From: Candidatus Zhuqueibacterota bacterium
Lineage (GTDB): Bacteria > Zhuqueibacterota > Zhuqueibacteria > Residuimicrobiales > Krinioviventaceae
DNA length: 47,945 bases
Assembly: GCA_016929295.1 (NCBI GenBank)
Contig: JAFGJB010000066.1
Location: 1 to 47,945 of the forward strand
Direction: 5' to 3'
The position numbers and the translations under genes are program-made. Every line of letters begins with the position of its first letter. Within the stretch, counting starts at the first letter, position 1. Shown here piece by piece: positions 33,286-41,334 of this stretch. The notes beneath the pieces were generated by a model. It saw nothing but the letters and a program-made list of their open reading frames with translations. It searched no databases and was not told the DNA's origin.

Positions 33286-33408
33286 TCATTCCTCCAGATG
33301 TTTGTCGACATGCAGGAAACAGACGTCGCTGCGGCGCCCTCTCTCCATCGCATCATCGCCAACCTTCAACCGCACGAATCTCGTCGCCTTCAACTGCGCG
33401 CACTCTAA
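33286..33408 (-). pseudogene. Isolated tail of a lost gene
   Basis: Read on the minus strand, a frame ending at TGA 33288-33286 gives DDAMERGRRSDVCFLHVDKH before the final LEE, placed exactly like a C-terminus coupled to the SDR start. Upstream, the frame has a stop at 33409-33411 and no start codon or ribosome-binding site. A parallel frame reads VRVRAVEGDEIRAVEGWR. I do not recognise either. The simplest reading is the end of a gene that preceded the SDR and was lost by deletion. Weak evidence. Confidence 0.35.
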
Positions 33409-33998
33409 CTATTCTGAGCTGGTCCATTGCACCACAACTGTCTCCTGCGGTTTCAGCGTGAGAAGACCGGCCTCGATCGACTCCAGTGCATTGGCGTCGC
33501 GCCCGACGCCGGAATAATCGCGTCGGGTGCGGGCCTGCTGCATCATGGTGCGGTAGCTGTAGATGATAGTGATATCGGGCAGAACCGGCCTGGCATTGTG
33601 CAAGAATGAGCTGTTTTCTTTCACGATCGCAGCCATCTGCACCGCTTCGAGGAGGCGTTCGGTCGGTTGGCCATGGAAATCGAGCATGGTCCATTCGCCC
33701 GCTTCATTGCCGCGCATCCGCCAGTTGAGCAGCCAGAAAATGACATGATCAGCGCCGCAGCAAAGGCGAGATCGTAAAGATCAAAGTCCCAGACATCTTT
33801 CTCAGGCTCGATGACATTCCACAGGATGAACAGGCGGGTGATCGGCATCTGCAAATTGGCCAGTGTCATGAACCAGCCGTCAATTTCTGCTTCCGTTTGT
33901 CCCGGCTCGATCCAGATTTGTGCGCCAATGCTCGGCATGCCGGCGAATAGAGCGCACGGCAAAGCCAACAATATAATATAGATGACAAACTTGTTCAT
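33409..33998 (-). pseudogene. Collapsed GH42-like glycoside hydrolase gene
   Basis: An ATG at 33998, with GGAG upstream, begins a signal peptide (MNKFVIYIILLALPCALFAG). The mature part GAQIWIEPGQTEAEIDGWF ... LFILWNVIEP ... WDFDLYDLAFAAA is the N-terminal strand region of a GH42/clan GH-A enzyme. Around 33745-33755 the sequence jumps frame (+1) into DHVIFWLLNWRMRGNEAGEW, LDFHGQPTERLLEA and ARPVLPDITIIYSYR, which correspond to the late part of the same barrel and following domain. It ends GLLTLKPQETVVVQW, like the C-terminal beta domain. The catalytic middle (likely several hundred residues) is missing. Either a real internal deletion plus frameshift or an assembly join. Confidence 0.7.
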
Positions 33999-34090
33999 AG
34001 TGCGGTCTCCGTGCGCAAGGTCAATGGATTCTGGCAAATTTTTGGTGTGTTTACAAAACGATAGACCAAATGCTGCCGAAATCATCTAAC

Positions 34091-34216
34091 TCATTCAACA
34101 ATAATTCCTTTGAATGTCTTGACTTCATTTAAAGGTGCATTTCGGGAAAGCCATCTTTTTAACTCTTCCGTCCCAATCAAACGTAATAATACTTTTTCAT
34201 TTTGTATCTTGAGACC
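34091..34216 (-). pseudogene. Isolated A+T-rich gene tail
   Basis: A frame ending at 34091 reads LKIQNEKVLLRLIGTEELK, then RWLSRNAPLNEVKTFKGIIV and a final Glu. It looks like a real C-terminus, rich in TTA, AAA and GAA codons, unlike the GC-rich neighbours. It has no start of its own and begins where the small lipoprotein frame ends, overlapping it. I interpret it as the remaining end of another deleted gene, of unrecognised family. Confidence 0.4.
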
Positions 34217-34652
34217 AGCAGCATCTCTTTGTGGCAGTGAATCGCCCGCTGCTCGTTGGCCCGGCAATGGTCGCCCACGTCCATCTGCCTTCAAATCCGT
34301 CATCCGAAAGAGCACCATCCAGAAACACGTTATCATCCACCCAGGCAGGATTCAAATTGATCCAGATCGAACCCTGCTGGATGCTGCCCACCAACTCTCC
34401 CGCGCCGACCTGCGGGCCGATGTCGTGCGGATCGCCGATCTTGTCGATCTGCCAGTCGCCGGTGATGAGCGCCGAATCGGAAAAGTCGATGGTCAACCAG
34501 CCGCGGGCCACCATATGCGTTGTCGTGTCGTAGCTCGCATATGAAAAGGTTCCCATCGGTGCATATAGGGGCGGGCGAATGGGTGACTTGTCCCGCGCAC
34601 ATCCCGTCAGCAGGACGGCCAAAAACAGCAAAAAGCAGGTCTTGCGTTGCAT
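34197..34652 (-). CDS. Small lipoprotein, possibly with an altered C-terminus
   Basis: 151 residues from ATG 34652, with AGAGG upstream. MQRKTCFLLFLAVLLTGCAR is a lipoprotein signal with lipobox LLTGC (Cys18). The mature domain is an all-beta, Gly/Asp/Trp-rich sequence (GTFSYASYDTTTHMVARGW, LDGALSDDGFEGRWTWAT) like small lipocalin-type or beta-barrel secreted domains; no family recognised. The natural end is probably GRFTATK; the last residues RCCWSQDTK look unlike a normal terminus and coincide with the junction to the A+T-rich tail at 34091-34216. It may therefore be a fused or slightly truncated gene. Confidence 0.65.
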   Translation of the reverse strand: MQRKTCFLLFLAVLLTGCARDKSPIRPPLYAPMGTFSYASYDTTTHMVARGWLTIDFSDSALITGDWQIDKIGDPHDIGPQVGAGELVGSIQQGSIWINLNPAWVDDNVFLDGALSDDGFEGRWTWATIAGPTSSGRFTATKRCCWSQDTK

Positions 34653-34681
34653 AAAACCTCTTCGTATCATGTTGTGTATCT

Positions 34682-34812
34682 TTAATAAACGCTGACGTCT
34701 GCCTCCGGTTCCTCGTTTCTCAGAAATTTCATTGCCTCACCCTGCCGCGCCAGCTCGACGCCGTGAAGATCAGACGCGCTGAAGAGAGTGACATGCGCGT
34801 GCGACGAGAATT
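34682..34812 (-). pseudogene. Isolated C-terminal tail of a lost gene
   Basis: On the minus strand a frame ending at TAA 34684-34682 reads EFSSHAHVTLFSASDLHGVE, then LARQGEAMKFLRNEEPEA and DVSVY. It has codon use like the surrounding genes but no start codon or ribosome-binding site. Immediately upstream in the same frame is a TAG, preceded by plausible coding sequence (RSLDSFS), so a nonsense change in an older gene is possible. Family not recognised. Confidence 0.4.
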
Positions 34813-34935
34813 CCTATGAGAAGCTGTCCAGCGATCGCAGCCGTCGCGCTCTCAATCGCTTCGGTTTCATATTGCGAAACAAAACAGGAATGGCTATATT
34901 GCGCAAGTGCTGAATCTAAATTTGATTTGAGACAT

Positions 34936-35934
34936 ATGAGAGTTATAGCTACCATGTTCGCTTTGCTCGCCTGCAGTTCGATGCGCGCGGCGACGGTGAC
35001 GGGCGTGCTCATCAATGCGACGCGCGACAGCAGCGTCGTCCCGGCCGCGACAATACATCTGCTGGCAATGACTGCACAATCGAACTTTCCGGCATTTATC
35101 GCCGCGACGACCACCAACAATCGCGGCGAATTTCGCTTCAACATCGCCGGCGTAGAGAGCAGCGCAACATATTTTGCAGCTGTTGACCATGAGGAGGTGC
35201 GATATTTCAGCGAAGGCGTCGACCTCTCCGCCAAGGGGGCCGTCGATATTTCCCTGGCCGTTTACGACTCGACGCACTCGACGGCGGATGTGCACGCCCT
35301 GATGCATCATCTGATCATCGAGGATCTGGGTGATCGGGTCAAGTTTCGCGAGATACGAGTTTTGCACAATCCGAAGGGAAAGACCATCACCCACGCCTTT
35401 GTCGACGAGCAAATGGGAGCCGCCTTGTTTCAATTTCTCCTGCCGGCCGGGGCGATCAACTTTGCCTCCCAATCCGGTTCCGAGCTCACGCAGCACCTGA
35501 ACTATGCGCTCGATCGAGGCGTCTTTTTGCCGGGCAGCAAAACCGTCAGTTATGCCTATGAGATCGCTATGCCGCAGAAAAGCCTTGATGTCGCCATCCA
35601 CGCGACGCATGCGGCGCAGACAGTCGATCTTTTCATCCGCGGCGACAACCTGGTCATTGAGTCACAGCAGCTCATTGACAAAGGAATGTTTGATATCCGC
35701 GGTGCGCTTCACCATCGCTATGGCGCCGCCGACATTGACGCCGGCGCCACTATCCGGTTTCGAATGCAACGAGTCGGCCGCGCCAGCAATGCCCCGTCGC
35801 CGGCGCCGGCGATCATTGTGACATCTGTCTTTCTCGTCCTTGCAACGGCGGTGAGCATCTTGCGCCGAAAAAAGACAGCCCCCCGAGAGCCATCGGCCGG
35901 GCGACAGCAGTCAAAATCCCGGACGAAAAAATGA
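34936..35934 (+). CDS. Secreted membrane-anchored protein with carboxypeptidase-regulatory-like fold, upstream of ccm genes
   Basis: 332 residues from ATG 34936. MRVIATMFALLACSSMRA is a signal peptide. Residues about 20-115 resemble a CarboxypepD_reg/transthyretin-like beta domain (ATVTGVLINATRDSSVVPAA, TTNNRGEFRFNIAG). A middle beta-rich domain follows. Residues about 293-315 (IIVTSVFLVLATAVSIL) form a C-terminal transmembrane helix with a basic tail. The protein therefore faces the periplasm. Its stop overlaps the CcmA start by four bases (ATGA), so it is translationally linked to the haem exporter genes and may assist cytochrome c maturation; this is inference. The frame is open 40 codons upstream but without support. 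Confidence 0.8.
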   Translation: MRVIATMFALLACSSMRAATVTGVLINATRDSSVVPAATIHLLAMTAQSNFPAFIAATTTNNRGEFRFNIAGVESSATYFAAVDHEEVRYFSEGVDLSAKGAVDISLAVYDSTHSTADVHALMHHLIIEDLGDRVKFREIRVLHNPKGKTITHAFVDEQMGAALFQFLLPAGAINFASQSGSELTQHLNYALDRGVFLPGSKTVSYAYEIAMPQKSLDVAIHATHAAQTVDLFIRGDNLVIESQQLIDKGMFDIRGALHHRYGAADIDAGATIRFRMQRVGRASNAPSPAPAIIVTSVFLVLATAVSILRRKKTAPREPSAGRQQSKSRTKK

Positions 35935-36620
35935 TAGATGTCCGCACTCTTTCGAAAAAATTTGGCGCCAAAAAAGCGCTGGACAATGTCAGTTTCACCA
36001 TTGAGCAAGGCCAGTATGTCGCCCTGCTCGGCGTGAATGGCGCCGGCAAGACGACTTTGATCCGACTTCTGGCGACGCTCGCGCGTCCTTCAGCCGGATA
36101 TATCGAAATTGCCGGATTTGAGCAGAAAAAAGAGCAACAGCAGATTCGACGATGTGTCGGGGTGATGACCCACGACAGCTTTTTATATGCCGACCTGACA
36201 GCTGAGGAAAATCTGCACTTTTACGGCCGGATGTACGACGTCGATAACCTGCAAGATCGAGCAACGGACTTGCTGAAAAGCGTCGGCCTCATCACCCGTC
36301 GGCACGATAAAACAAGAACATTTTCTCGCGGCATGCTGCAGCGATTGTCACTGGCGCGAGCGGTTCTGCATCAGCCGCCGGTGCTGCTATTGGACGAGCC
36401 GTTTGCCGGCCTGGACGTGAACGCTGCGGACATGCTGAAGCAGTTGCTCGACTCGCTCATCGCCAGAGAGTGCACTCTGTTGCTGAGCCTTCATGATATT
36501 GACTATGCACTGCAAAACTCGACGCGCACTTTCATTCTTAAACAAGGCAAACTGATTATCGATAGTGCGACGAAAGAGTTGCACCATGATCAGGTTCGAA
36601 AGGCATTGGCCGTCCCGTGA
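35931..36620 (+). CDS. ccmA: Haem ABC exporter ATP-binding protein CcmA
   Basis: 229 residues. Walker A is GVNGAGKTT, the signature is FSRGMLQRLSLAR, Walker B LLLDEP followed by FAGLD. The order with CcmB, CcmC and a CcmD-like protein identifies it as CcmA of the System I cytochrome c maturation pathway. CcmAB use ATP hydrolysis to release holo-CcmE from the CcmC complex. Start and stop overlap its neighbours by four bases each. An alternative assignment, a generic ABC-2 transporter subunit, is disfavoured by context. Confidence 0.93.
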   Translation: MIDVRTLSKKFGAKKALDNVSFTIEQGQYVALLGVNGAGKTTLIRLLATLARPSAGYIEIAGFEQKKEQQQIRRCVGVMTHDSFLYADLTAEENLHFYGRMYDVDNLQDRATDLLKSVGLITRRHDKTRTFSRGMLQRLSLARAVLHQPPVLLLDEPFAGLDVNAADMLKQLLDSLIARECTLLLSLHDIDYALQNSTRTFILKQGKLIIDSATKELHHDQVRKALAVP

Positions 36621-37294
36621 AATCACTCGGGCACATCCTGGCAATCATTCAGAAAGACTTGCTCACAGAGCTGCGCAACAAGGAGATCATCATGTCCATG
36701 CTGGTTTTTTCCTTGATTGTCGTGGCCGTTTTCAATTTTACCTTTGATCCCGGCTCGGAACAGATGCAAAAGACAGCGCCGGCAATTTTATGGGTGGCCA
36801 TTCTTTTTGCCGGCAATCTCGGTCTGTCGCGCTCTTTGTCCCGCGAGTACGAAAATGGCAGGATGCAAGGGCTGCTCCTCTGCCCGATGGACCGCAGTTT
36901 GATCTTTGTCGCCAAAGTGATCGGCAACATCTTTTATATGGGCATCATGCAAATGGTCACCGTGCCGGTGATGATTGTGCTCTTTGGGGTGACGATCGGT
37001 TCTTTCGCCGGCCTCCTGGTCCTCATTTTATTTCTCGGCACGCTCGGATTCGCCGCTGTAGGCACCCTCTTTTCGACCATCTCGGCCAATACGAAATCTC
37101 GGGAGATCATGTTGCCGATCTTGATGTTCCCGGTCGTTGTTCCGATCATATTGGCGGCGACAAAGAGCACTGCCGGTTTGATGAATGGTGATCCAGCCGG
37201 GCACATTTGGGCATGGATGAAAATCCTGATCGCATTTGATATTATTTTCACCGTCGCCTGCTATCTTCTCTACGAGCATGTGCTGGAAGAGTAA
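36617..37294 (+). CDS. ccmB: Haem exporter membrane protein CcmB
   Basis: 225 residues, six predicted transmembrane helices. ELRNKEIIMSMLVFSLIVVA and SLSREYENGRMQGLLLCP are typical of CcmB. The start is GTG, overlapping the CcmA stop (GTGA). Partner of CcmA in the transporter acting on CcmC/CcmE. Confidence 0.93.
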   Translation: MKSLGHILAIIQKDLLTELRNKEIIMSMLVFSLIVVAVFNFTFDPGSEQMQKTAPAILWVAILFAGNLGLSRSLSREYENGRMQGLLLCPMDRSLIFVAKVIGNIFYMGIMQMVTVPVMIVLFGVTIGSFAGLLVLILFLGTLGFAAVGTLFSTISANTKSREIMLPILMFPVVVPIILAATKSTAGLMNGDPAGHIWAWMKILIAFDIIFTVACYLLYEHVLEE

Positions 37295-37318
37295 CCGGAC
37301 CAGCGGAGATATATCTTT

Positions 37319-37993
37319 ATGAAAAAATCATATGTGCTTCTGAGCATCCTCTCATATGTTGCTATCCTGGCCAGTTTGTATATGGCCCTCATCTATGCGC
37401 CGACAGAGAAGAGTATGGGCGCTGTGCAGCGCATTTTTTATTTTCATGTGCCGTCGGCATGGGTTTCTTTCATCGCCTTTGGCGTCGTGGCGGTGGCGTC
37501 TTTTCTCTTTCTGCGGAGCGGCGCAGCAAAGTGGGATCTGTTGGCCCGCAGTGCCGCCGAGGTTGGCATGTTGTTCCTCACCCTTGTGCTTCTGACCGGG
37601 CCACTGTGGGCAAAACCGGTGTGGGGTGTTTACTGGACATGGGATGCGCGATTGACGACATCCTTCATCTTGTGGCTCATTTACATGGCCTATCTGATGC
37701 TCCGAAGCTATGTGGTGGACAGAGAACGCGGCGCCAGGTTTGCGGCCGTCTTTGGCATTATCGGCTTTCTCGATGTACCCATTGTTTACATGTCGATTCG
37801 CTGGTGGCGCACTCTTCACCCGTCGGCCGTCATTGCCGGTAGTGATGGCAGTGGCCTGGAATCGTCCATGTTGCAGACGCTGCTTGTCTGCGTGGTTGCC
37901 TTCACATTATTATTCATCACCTTGCTCATCTATCTTTATCAATCAACGATGCTGAGTGATGAGATTGAACAGTTAAAGACGACCGATTCATGA
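37319..37993 (+). CDS. ccmC: Haem handling protein CcmC
   Basis: 224 residues, six transmembrane helices. WGVYWTWDARLTTSFILWL is the tryptophan-rich WWD-type motif that binds haem at the periplasmic side. Flanking histidines are in YFHVPSAW and RTLHPS. CcmC transfers haem to the chaperone CcmE. It begins 24 bases after ccmB with GCGGAGA upstream. CcmE, CcmF, CcmG and CcmH are not in the window, so they must lie elsewhere in the genome. Confidence 0.93.
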   Translation: MKKSYVLLSILSYVAILASLYMALIYAPTEKSMGAVQRIFYFHVPSAWVSFIAFGVVAVASFLFLRSGAAKWDLLARSAAEVGMLFLTLVLLTGPLWAKPVWGVYWTWDARLTTSFILWLIYMAYLMLRSYVVDRERGARFAAVFGIIGFLDVPIVYMSIRWWRTLHPSAVIAGSDGSGLESSMLQTLLVCVVAFTLLFITLLIYLYQSTMLSDEIEQLKTTDS

Positions 37994-38003
37994 GGACAGA
38001 CTC

Positions 38004-38153
38004 GTGGGAAACATGATATTTTTATTTGCGGCTTTCGCGGTTATTTGGACCGGGCTATTTGTTTTTTTGCTCATGATTGCCAGGCGCCTGACGAGCTTGC
38101 AGCAGGAAGTGAAGAGCTTGCGACGGGAAATGAAATCCGGCGAGTGTGCATAG
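38004..38153 (+). CDS. ccmD: Small CcmD-like membrane protein
   Basis: 49 residues from a GTG at 38004, with GAGG eight bases upstream; an ATG three codons in is an alternative. MGNMIFLFAAFAVIWTGLFV is followed by a basic, helical tail (ARRLTSLQQEVKSLRREM). One helix followed by charged coiled coil, FxFAAFAVIW and the position directly after ccmC are characteristic of CcmD, which holds CcmC-CcmE-CcmAB together. Too short for routine gene callers. Confidence 0.8.
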   Translation: MGNMIFLFAAFAVIWTGLFVFLLMIARRLTSLQQEVKSLRREMKSGECA

Positions 38154-38164
38154 CAAAGCGGGCG

Positions 38165-38488
38165 TCAGGTCGCAGCAAATCCTTGCGCCGATTCCATCAA
38201 TATCTGCTCGACCTGCGACAAAATCTCCTCGACATCATCGAGTGAAGTGTGCGAATACCATATCTGCTGAGGATAGATCATCACGTTCGGTCCGTCCTGG
38301 CATTTCCCCAGACAGCCGCTTTGTGAAACTCGCACCCATTTCTTCCATCCCCGCGCTCCCACTTCTGTTTTGAGCACAGCGCGCAGCTCGACGCCCTCTT
38401 CATCCCCGCACGATTTTCTTTCACCGTTACGATCAAAAGTGCAGATAAAAATATGACACACATAAGGGGTGCTGCTTTTTCGAGCCAT
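38165..38488 (-). CDS. Thioredoxin-like [2Fe-2S] ferredoxin
   Basis: 107 residues. Cysteines at 16, 27, 59 and 63 (ICTF, KSCGDE, SGCLGKCQDGP) match the C-x10-12-C...C-x3-C pattern of the thioredoxin-fold [2Fe-2S] ferredoxins. MIYPQQIWY completes the family pattern. Cytoplasmic electron carrier; partner unknown. It converges with ccmD (11-base gap) but is on the other strand and is not part of that operon. Confidence 0.9.
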   Translation of the reverse strand: MARKSSTPYVCHIFICTFDRNGERKSCGDEEGVELRAVLKTEVGARGWKKWVRVSQSGCLGKCQDGPNVMIYPQQIWYSHTSLDDVEEILSQVEQILMESAQGFAAT

Positions 38489-38667
38489 AAAACCTCACAC
38501 GGTATCAATTTTGTTGAAAAATAAGAATAATTATTAAAATAATAAACTTTAAAGTCGAATGAGGCGAACTCGAAAATTTGCATAATGAGAGCTGAAGAGT
38601 AGCTATATTATGGTGATCAGAGAGAAGCGGCGAATGGCCGATTGTGACAACATGGCGCTTTGCCAGA

Positions 38668-39078
38668 CTAGCGGAACATAGCCTTCAGACTACCCCACGT
38701 CTGCCGCGCCGAGGAGATCTGCGGCGATACGGTGACACTTTTTTCGAAATTGTCCACCGAGCCATCCGAATTAACGAGCTGAATTTTATAATGGTAGGTT
38801 CGGTTTGCAGATTTAAATACGGATTTGTCAATAAATGAATAGGACCGCTCGTTCGATGAGACGCCGAGTGCGGCGACAAAGCCAACTTTTTGAAAGCTTG
38901 CGCCGTCCATGCTGCGAAGAATTCGGTAGCCTTGTAGACCCTGCTCGGCGGTTACGATCCACTTGAGTATCACCTGATTCGTCGCTGTTTCGGCGCGAAA
39001 ATCTATGATGACAGCTCCCGCAAAAGAGACAGTCACATAAGTGATCAATGCTGCGAATAGTATGAATCTTTTCATCAT
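38668..39078 (-). CDS. Secreted fibronectin-III-like protein
   Basis: 136 residues. The signal peptide runs to about 20 (MMKRFILFAALITYVTVSFA). The rest resembles a single FnIII-type domain: VILKWIVTAEQGLQGYRILR (about 37-56), then YSFIDK and YHYKIQLVNSDGS. Similar sequences occur in FCB-group surface proteins that end in a sorting or anchoring tail, but no such tail is visible here. Monocistronic, divergent from the sigma factor gene. Confidence 0.8.
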   Translation of the reverse strand: MMKRFILFAALITYVTVSFAGAVIIDFRAETATNQVILKWIVTAEQGLQGYRILRSMDGASFQKVGFVAALGVSSNERSYSFIDKSVFKSANRTYHYKIQLVNSDGSVDNFEKSVTVSPQISSARQTWGSLKAMFR

Positions 39079-39188
39079 TCTGCTCTCGTCCTCAAATCAA
39101 GTTCATAATTTATAATCAAAAAATCAAGGATTTTTTCATAAATATGCAATTTTATCAAATTCATTTTTATCTGCCGTCCTTATTTTAA

Positions 39189-39216
39189 TTGACATTTGTG
39201 GAAAATTTTATAAATT
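39189..39216 (+). promoter_or_regulatory. Possible promoter of the sigma factor gene
   Basis: TTGACA (39189-39194), then AT-rich spacer and TAAATT at 39211-39216 (16-base gap) or TATAAA at 39209-39214 (14-base gap). About 60 bases before the start codon. Confidence 0.4.
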
Positions 39217-39275
39217 GCACAACATTCGCAGGCTCCGCATTGATCAGAACTTTACTCCAGCGGTGAGGTGTTTCT

Positions 39276-40130
39276 GTGTCGATGGTGTTCTCTCAAAAAA
39301 ATCAGATTGAACCCTCTCTCGATAAGTATTTGCACGAGATCAGTATGATTCCGCTGCTTTCTGCGGATGAAGAAATTTCCTACGCCAAAAGAATAAAAGC
39401 GGGTGACCACACGGCCTTGGATAAACTAACCAGGGCAAACTTGAGATTTGTTGTCAGCATTGCCAAGCAATATCAGAATCAAGGCCTTTCTTTAGGGGAT
39501 CTGATCAATGCAGGCAACCTGGGATTGCTCAAAGCTGCCGGCCGCTTTGATGTAACACGCGGCTTCAAGTTCATCTCCTATGCTGTCTGGTGGATTCGCC
39601 AGTCCATACTACAGTCTCTTGCCGAACAATCTCGTATCGTTCGTCTCCCTCTGAATAGAATCGGACTCTTGAATAAAATTGAAAAGCTGTTCGGCGAGCT
39701 GGAGCAAGTTTATCAACGGGAGCCGATGACATCTGAGATCGCCGCCGAATTGAATATGCAGCCGGCGGACGTCAATAATGCGTTGCACAACGTCTCCAGC
39801 CATTTATCGCTCGACGCACCATTCACTCAAGATGATGAAAACAGTCTCCTCGATATGCTCGAAAGCAGCGAAGAGCCATCGCCGGAGAACACGCTCATCA
39901 AAGAATCGATGCTGAGCGAAATCGAAAGGATACTCGCATCATTGACGCCGCGAGAGGCCAAGGTTGTGCGTCTATATTTTGGCATCGACTGCGAGCACCC
40001 GTTGACACTGGAAGAAATAGGCGAATCATTCAATCTGACGCGCGAAAGAGTACGCCAGATAAAAGAAAGAGCCATTCAAAGACTGCGACACAACAGCAGG
40101 AGCAAAATCTTACGCAAATATTTAGGTTAA
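39276..40130 (+). CDS. rpoD: Primary-type sigma-70 factor (short, FCB-type RpoD/SigA)
   Basis: 284 residues. It begins [19 protein letters not shown] (region 1.2), then [20 protein letters not shown] (region 2.1-2.2), [20 protein letters not shown] (2.3-2.4), [20 protein letters not shown] (region 4.2) and a terminal [10 protein letters not shown]. Region 1.1 and the nonconserved insert of proteobacterial RpoD are absent, as in Bacteroidota and Chlorobi primary sigma factors. The start is GTG 39276 with GAGG seven bases upstream. No other sigma factor is in the window. Whether it is the housekeeping factor or a paralogue cannot be settled from this window alone. Confidence 0.92.
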   Translation: MSMVFSQKNQIEPSLDKYLHEISMIPLLSADEEISYAKRIKAGDHTALDKLTRANLRFVVSIAKQYQNQGLSLGDLINAGNLGLLKAAGRFDVTRGFKFISYAVWWIRQSILQSLAEQSRIVRLPLNRIGLLNKIEKLFGELEQVYQREPMTSEIAAELNMQPADVNNALHNVSSHLSLDAPFTQDDENSLLDMLESSEEPSPENTLIKESMLSEIERILASLTPREAKVVRLYFGIDCEHPLTLEEIGESFNLTRERVRQIKERAIQRLRHNSRSKILRKYLG

Positions 40131-40187
40131 CGAGTATATTTCCTATAATGACCGTGATGATTTTCTTGGACAAATCTTATTTTTCTC

Positions 40188-40216
40188 TTGACAATCCTTG
40201 ATCAAGTTCTTACATT
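40188..40216 (+). promoter_or_regulatory. Possible promoter of the M23 peptidase gene
   Basis: TTGACA (40188-40193), a 17-base spacer, TACATT (40211-40216). The sequence TACATTTA also resembles the TAnnTTTG element of Bacteroidota. The spacer holds the palindrome CTTGATCAAG (40197-40206). Confidence 0.5.
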
Positions 40217-40341
40217 TATTATAAATATGATAGAAAGCCCACCTAAGTTGATTATTTTATACCTACCTAAACCAGTTGAAGGTAGAAGCTGCGAAAAAAG
40301 ACATCGATGTGGTGCACCGAATATCATTAAAAAGGGAAAGT

Positions 40342-41262
40342 ATGTACGGAAAGCGCTTGAAGCTGATCTATTTCTCGACCGGGGGCTCGGACGTAAAAGA
40401 ATACAGTTTAGGTTGGCAGCGAATAGTGGCATTTTTTCTGGGATTCCTGGCCGTCTGTCTGGTTTTTGTCTTCATAGGGCTTGCACTATTCACTGATATT
40501 TTACACGATGCGCAAAATGTCGACCTGAAACAGCGAAACACGCACCTCAAAACAATGCTTGCAGAAATTGAAGCGAAGGTGCAGGCGTTGGAAAAGCAAG
40601 TCAATAATATCCAAAAAGATGATAAAGATTTACGAATATTTTTAAGCATGGAAGATCCGGGCGAGGATACGCGCAAGTTGGGTCGAGGCGGTTTGGCCAA
40701 ACCGCAATCAATATATTCCAAATCCGAAGACGAAGCGCTGCGCAATGCCAACAGGATAAACCAGCTCCTGGAAGAACTCGAAAATCGAATGGACTTTGCC
40801 GCCAAGAGCAGACTGGAAATTATCTCCAAATATAATGAAAACGACCAAAAGTGGCGAAGAATGCCCTCTATCCGTCCTGTTGAAGGAGGACGAATGACCG
40901 ACGGTTTCGGACCGCGGACGCATCCCACTATTGGCATCCAGCAATTTCATGATGGTTTGGACATAGCAGCCCCTCGAGGTACAGCCGTCTACGCACCTGC
41001 TGATGGCAGAGTTGAAAAAGTCATCATTAAATACCAGCCAAATCAAAGTTACGGCAGACAAATTGTCATTGATCATGGCAACGGCATCAAAACGCGCTAT
41101 GCGCACCTTCGAAATATCGACGTCGTCGAGGGAGAAGAGGTCACGCGCTTTTCCCAAATTGGCACCGTTGGTGATACGGGGCGCGCGACCGGCCCCCATC
41201 TTCATTACGAAGTTATTGTCGATGGCGAACACCAAAACCCGGTGTTTTATATACTCGAATAA
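40342..41262 (+). CDS. Membrane-anchored M23 peptidoglycan endopeptidase
   Basis: 306 residues from ATG 40342 (GGGAAAG upstream; a TTG 22 codons earlier lacks support). A single transmembrane helix lies at about 27-50, a coiled coil at about 58-100 and a second helical stretch at 128-170. The M23/LytM domain occupies the C-terminus: H203-x3-D207 (FHDGLD) and H286-x-H288 (PHLHYEV) with the zinc-binding His/Asp set. The architecture resembles MepM/NlpD-like cell-wall hydrolases or their EnvC-type regulators; here all metal ligands seem intact, so it is likely active. It lies between the sigma factor and a TPR gene. Confidence 0.93.
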   Translation: MYGKRLKLIYFSTGGSDVKEYSLGWQRIVAFFLGFLAVCLVFVFIGLALFTDILHDAQNVDLKQRNTHLKTMLAEIEAKVQALEKQVNNIQKDDKDLRIFLSMEDPGEDTRKLGRGGLAKPQSIYSKSEDEALRNANRINQLLEELENRMDFAAKSRLEIISKYNENDQKWRRMPSIRPVEGGRMTDGFGPRTHPTIGIQQFHDGLDIAAPRGTAVYAPADGRVEKVIIKYQPNQSYGRQIVIDHGNGIKTRYAHLRNIDVVEGEEVTRFSQIGTVGDTGRATGPHLHYEVIVDGEHQNPVFYILE

Positions 41263-41284
41263 TCAATTCAATCTGAATGAGCCA

Positions 41285-41319
41285 AGCCTGTCAGAAGCAA
41301 AGAATGACGGGCTTTTTTT
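41285..41319 (+). terminator. Rho-independent terminator after the M23 gene
   Basis: AGCCTGTCA (41285-41293) pairs with TGACGGGCT (41305-41313) with one G-U pair, followed by seven T residues. It ends 15 bases before the ATG of the TPR gene, so that gene needs readthrough or an internal promoter. Confidence 0.75.
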
Positions 41320-41334
41320 ATATCTATCCACGAG

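Noticed and set aside
34770-35234. 154-codon minus-strand frame opposite the pre-ccmA gene
   Set aside because: It overlaps the signal peptide and beta domain of a well-supported plus gene and has low-complexity, Ala/Ser-rich composition.
39276-40130. Sigma factor as the direct target of the RsbW-like kinase
   Set aside because: It is primary-type, 15 kb away and on the opposite strand; nothing links it to the partner switch.
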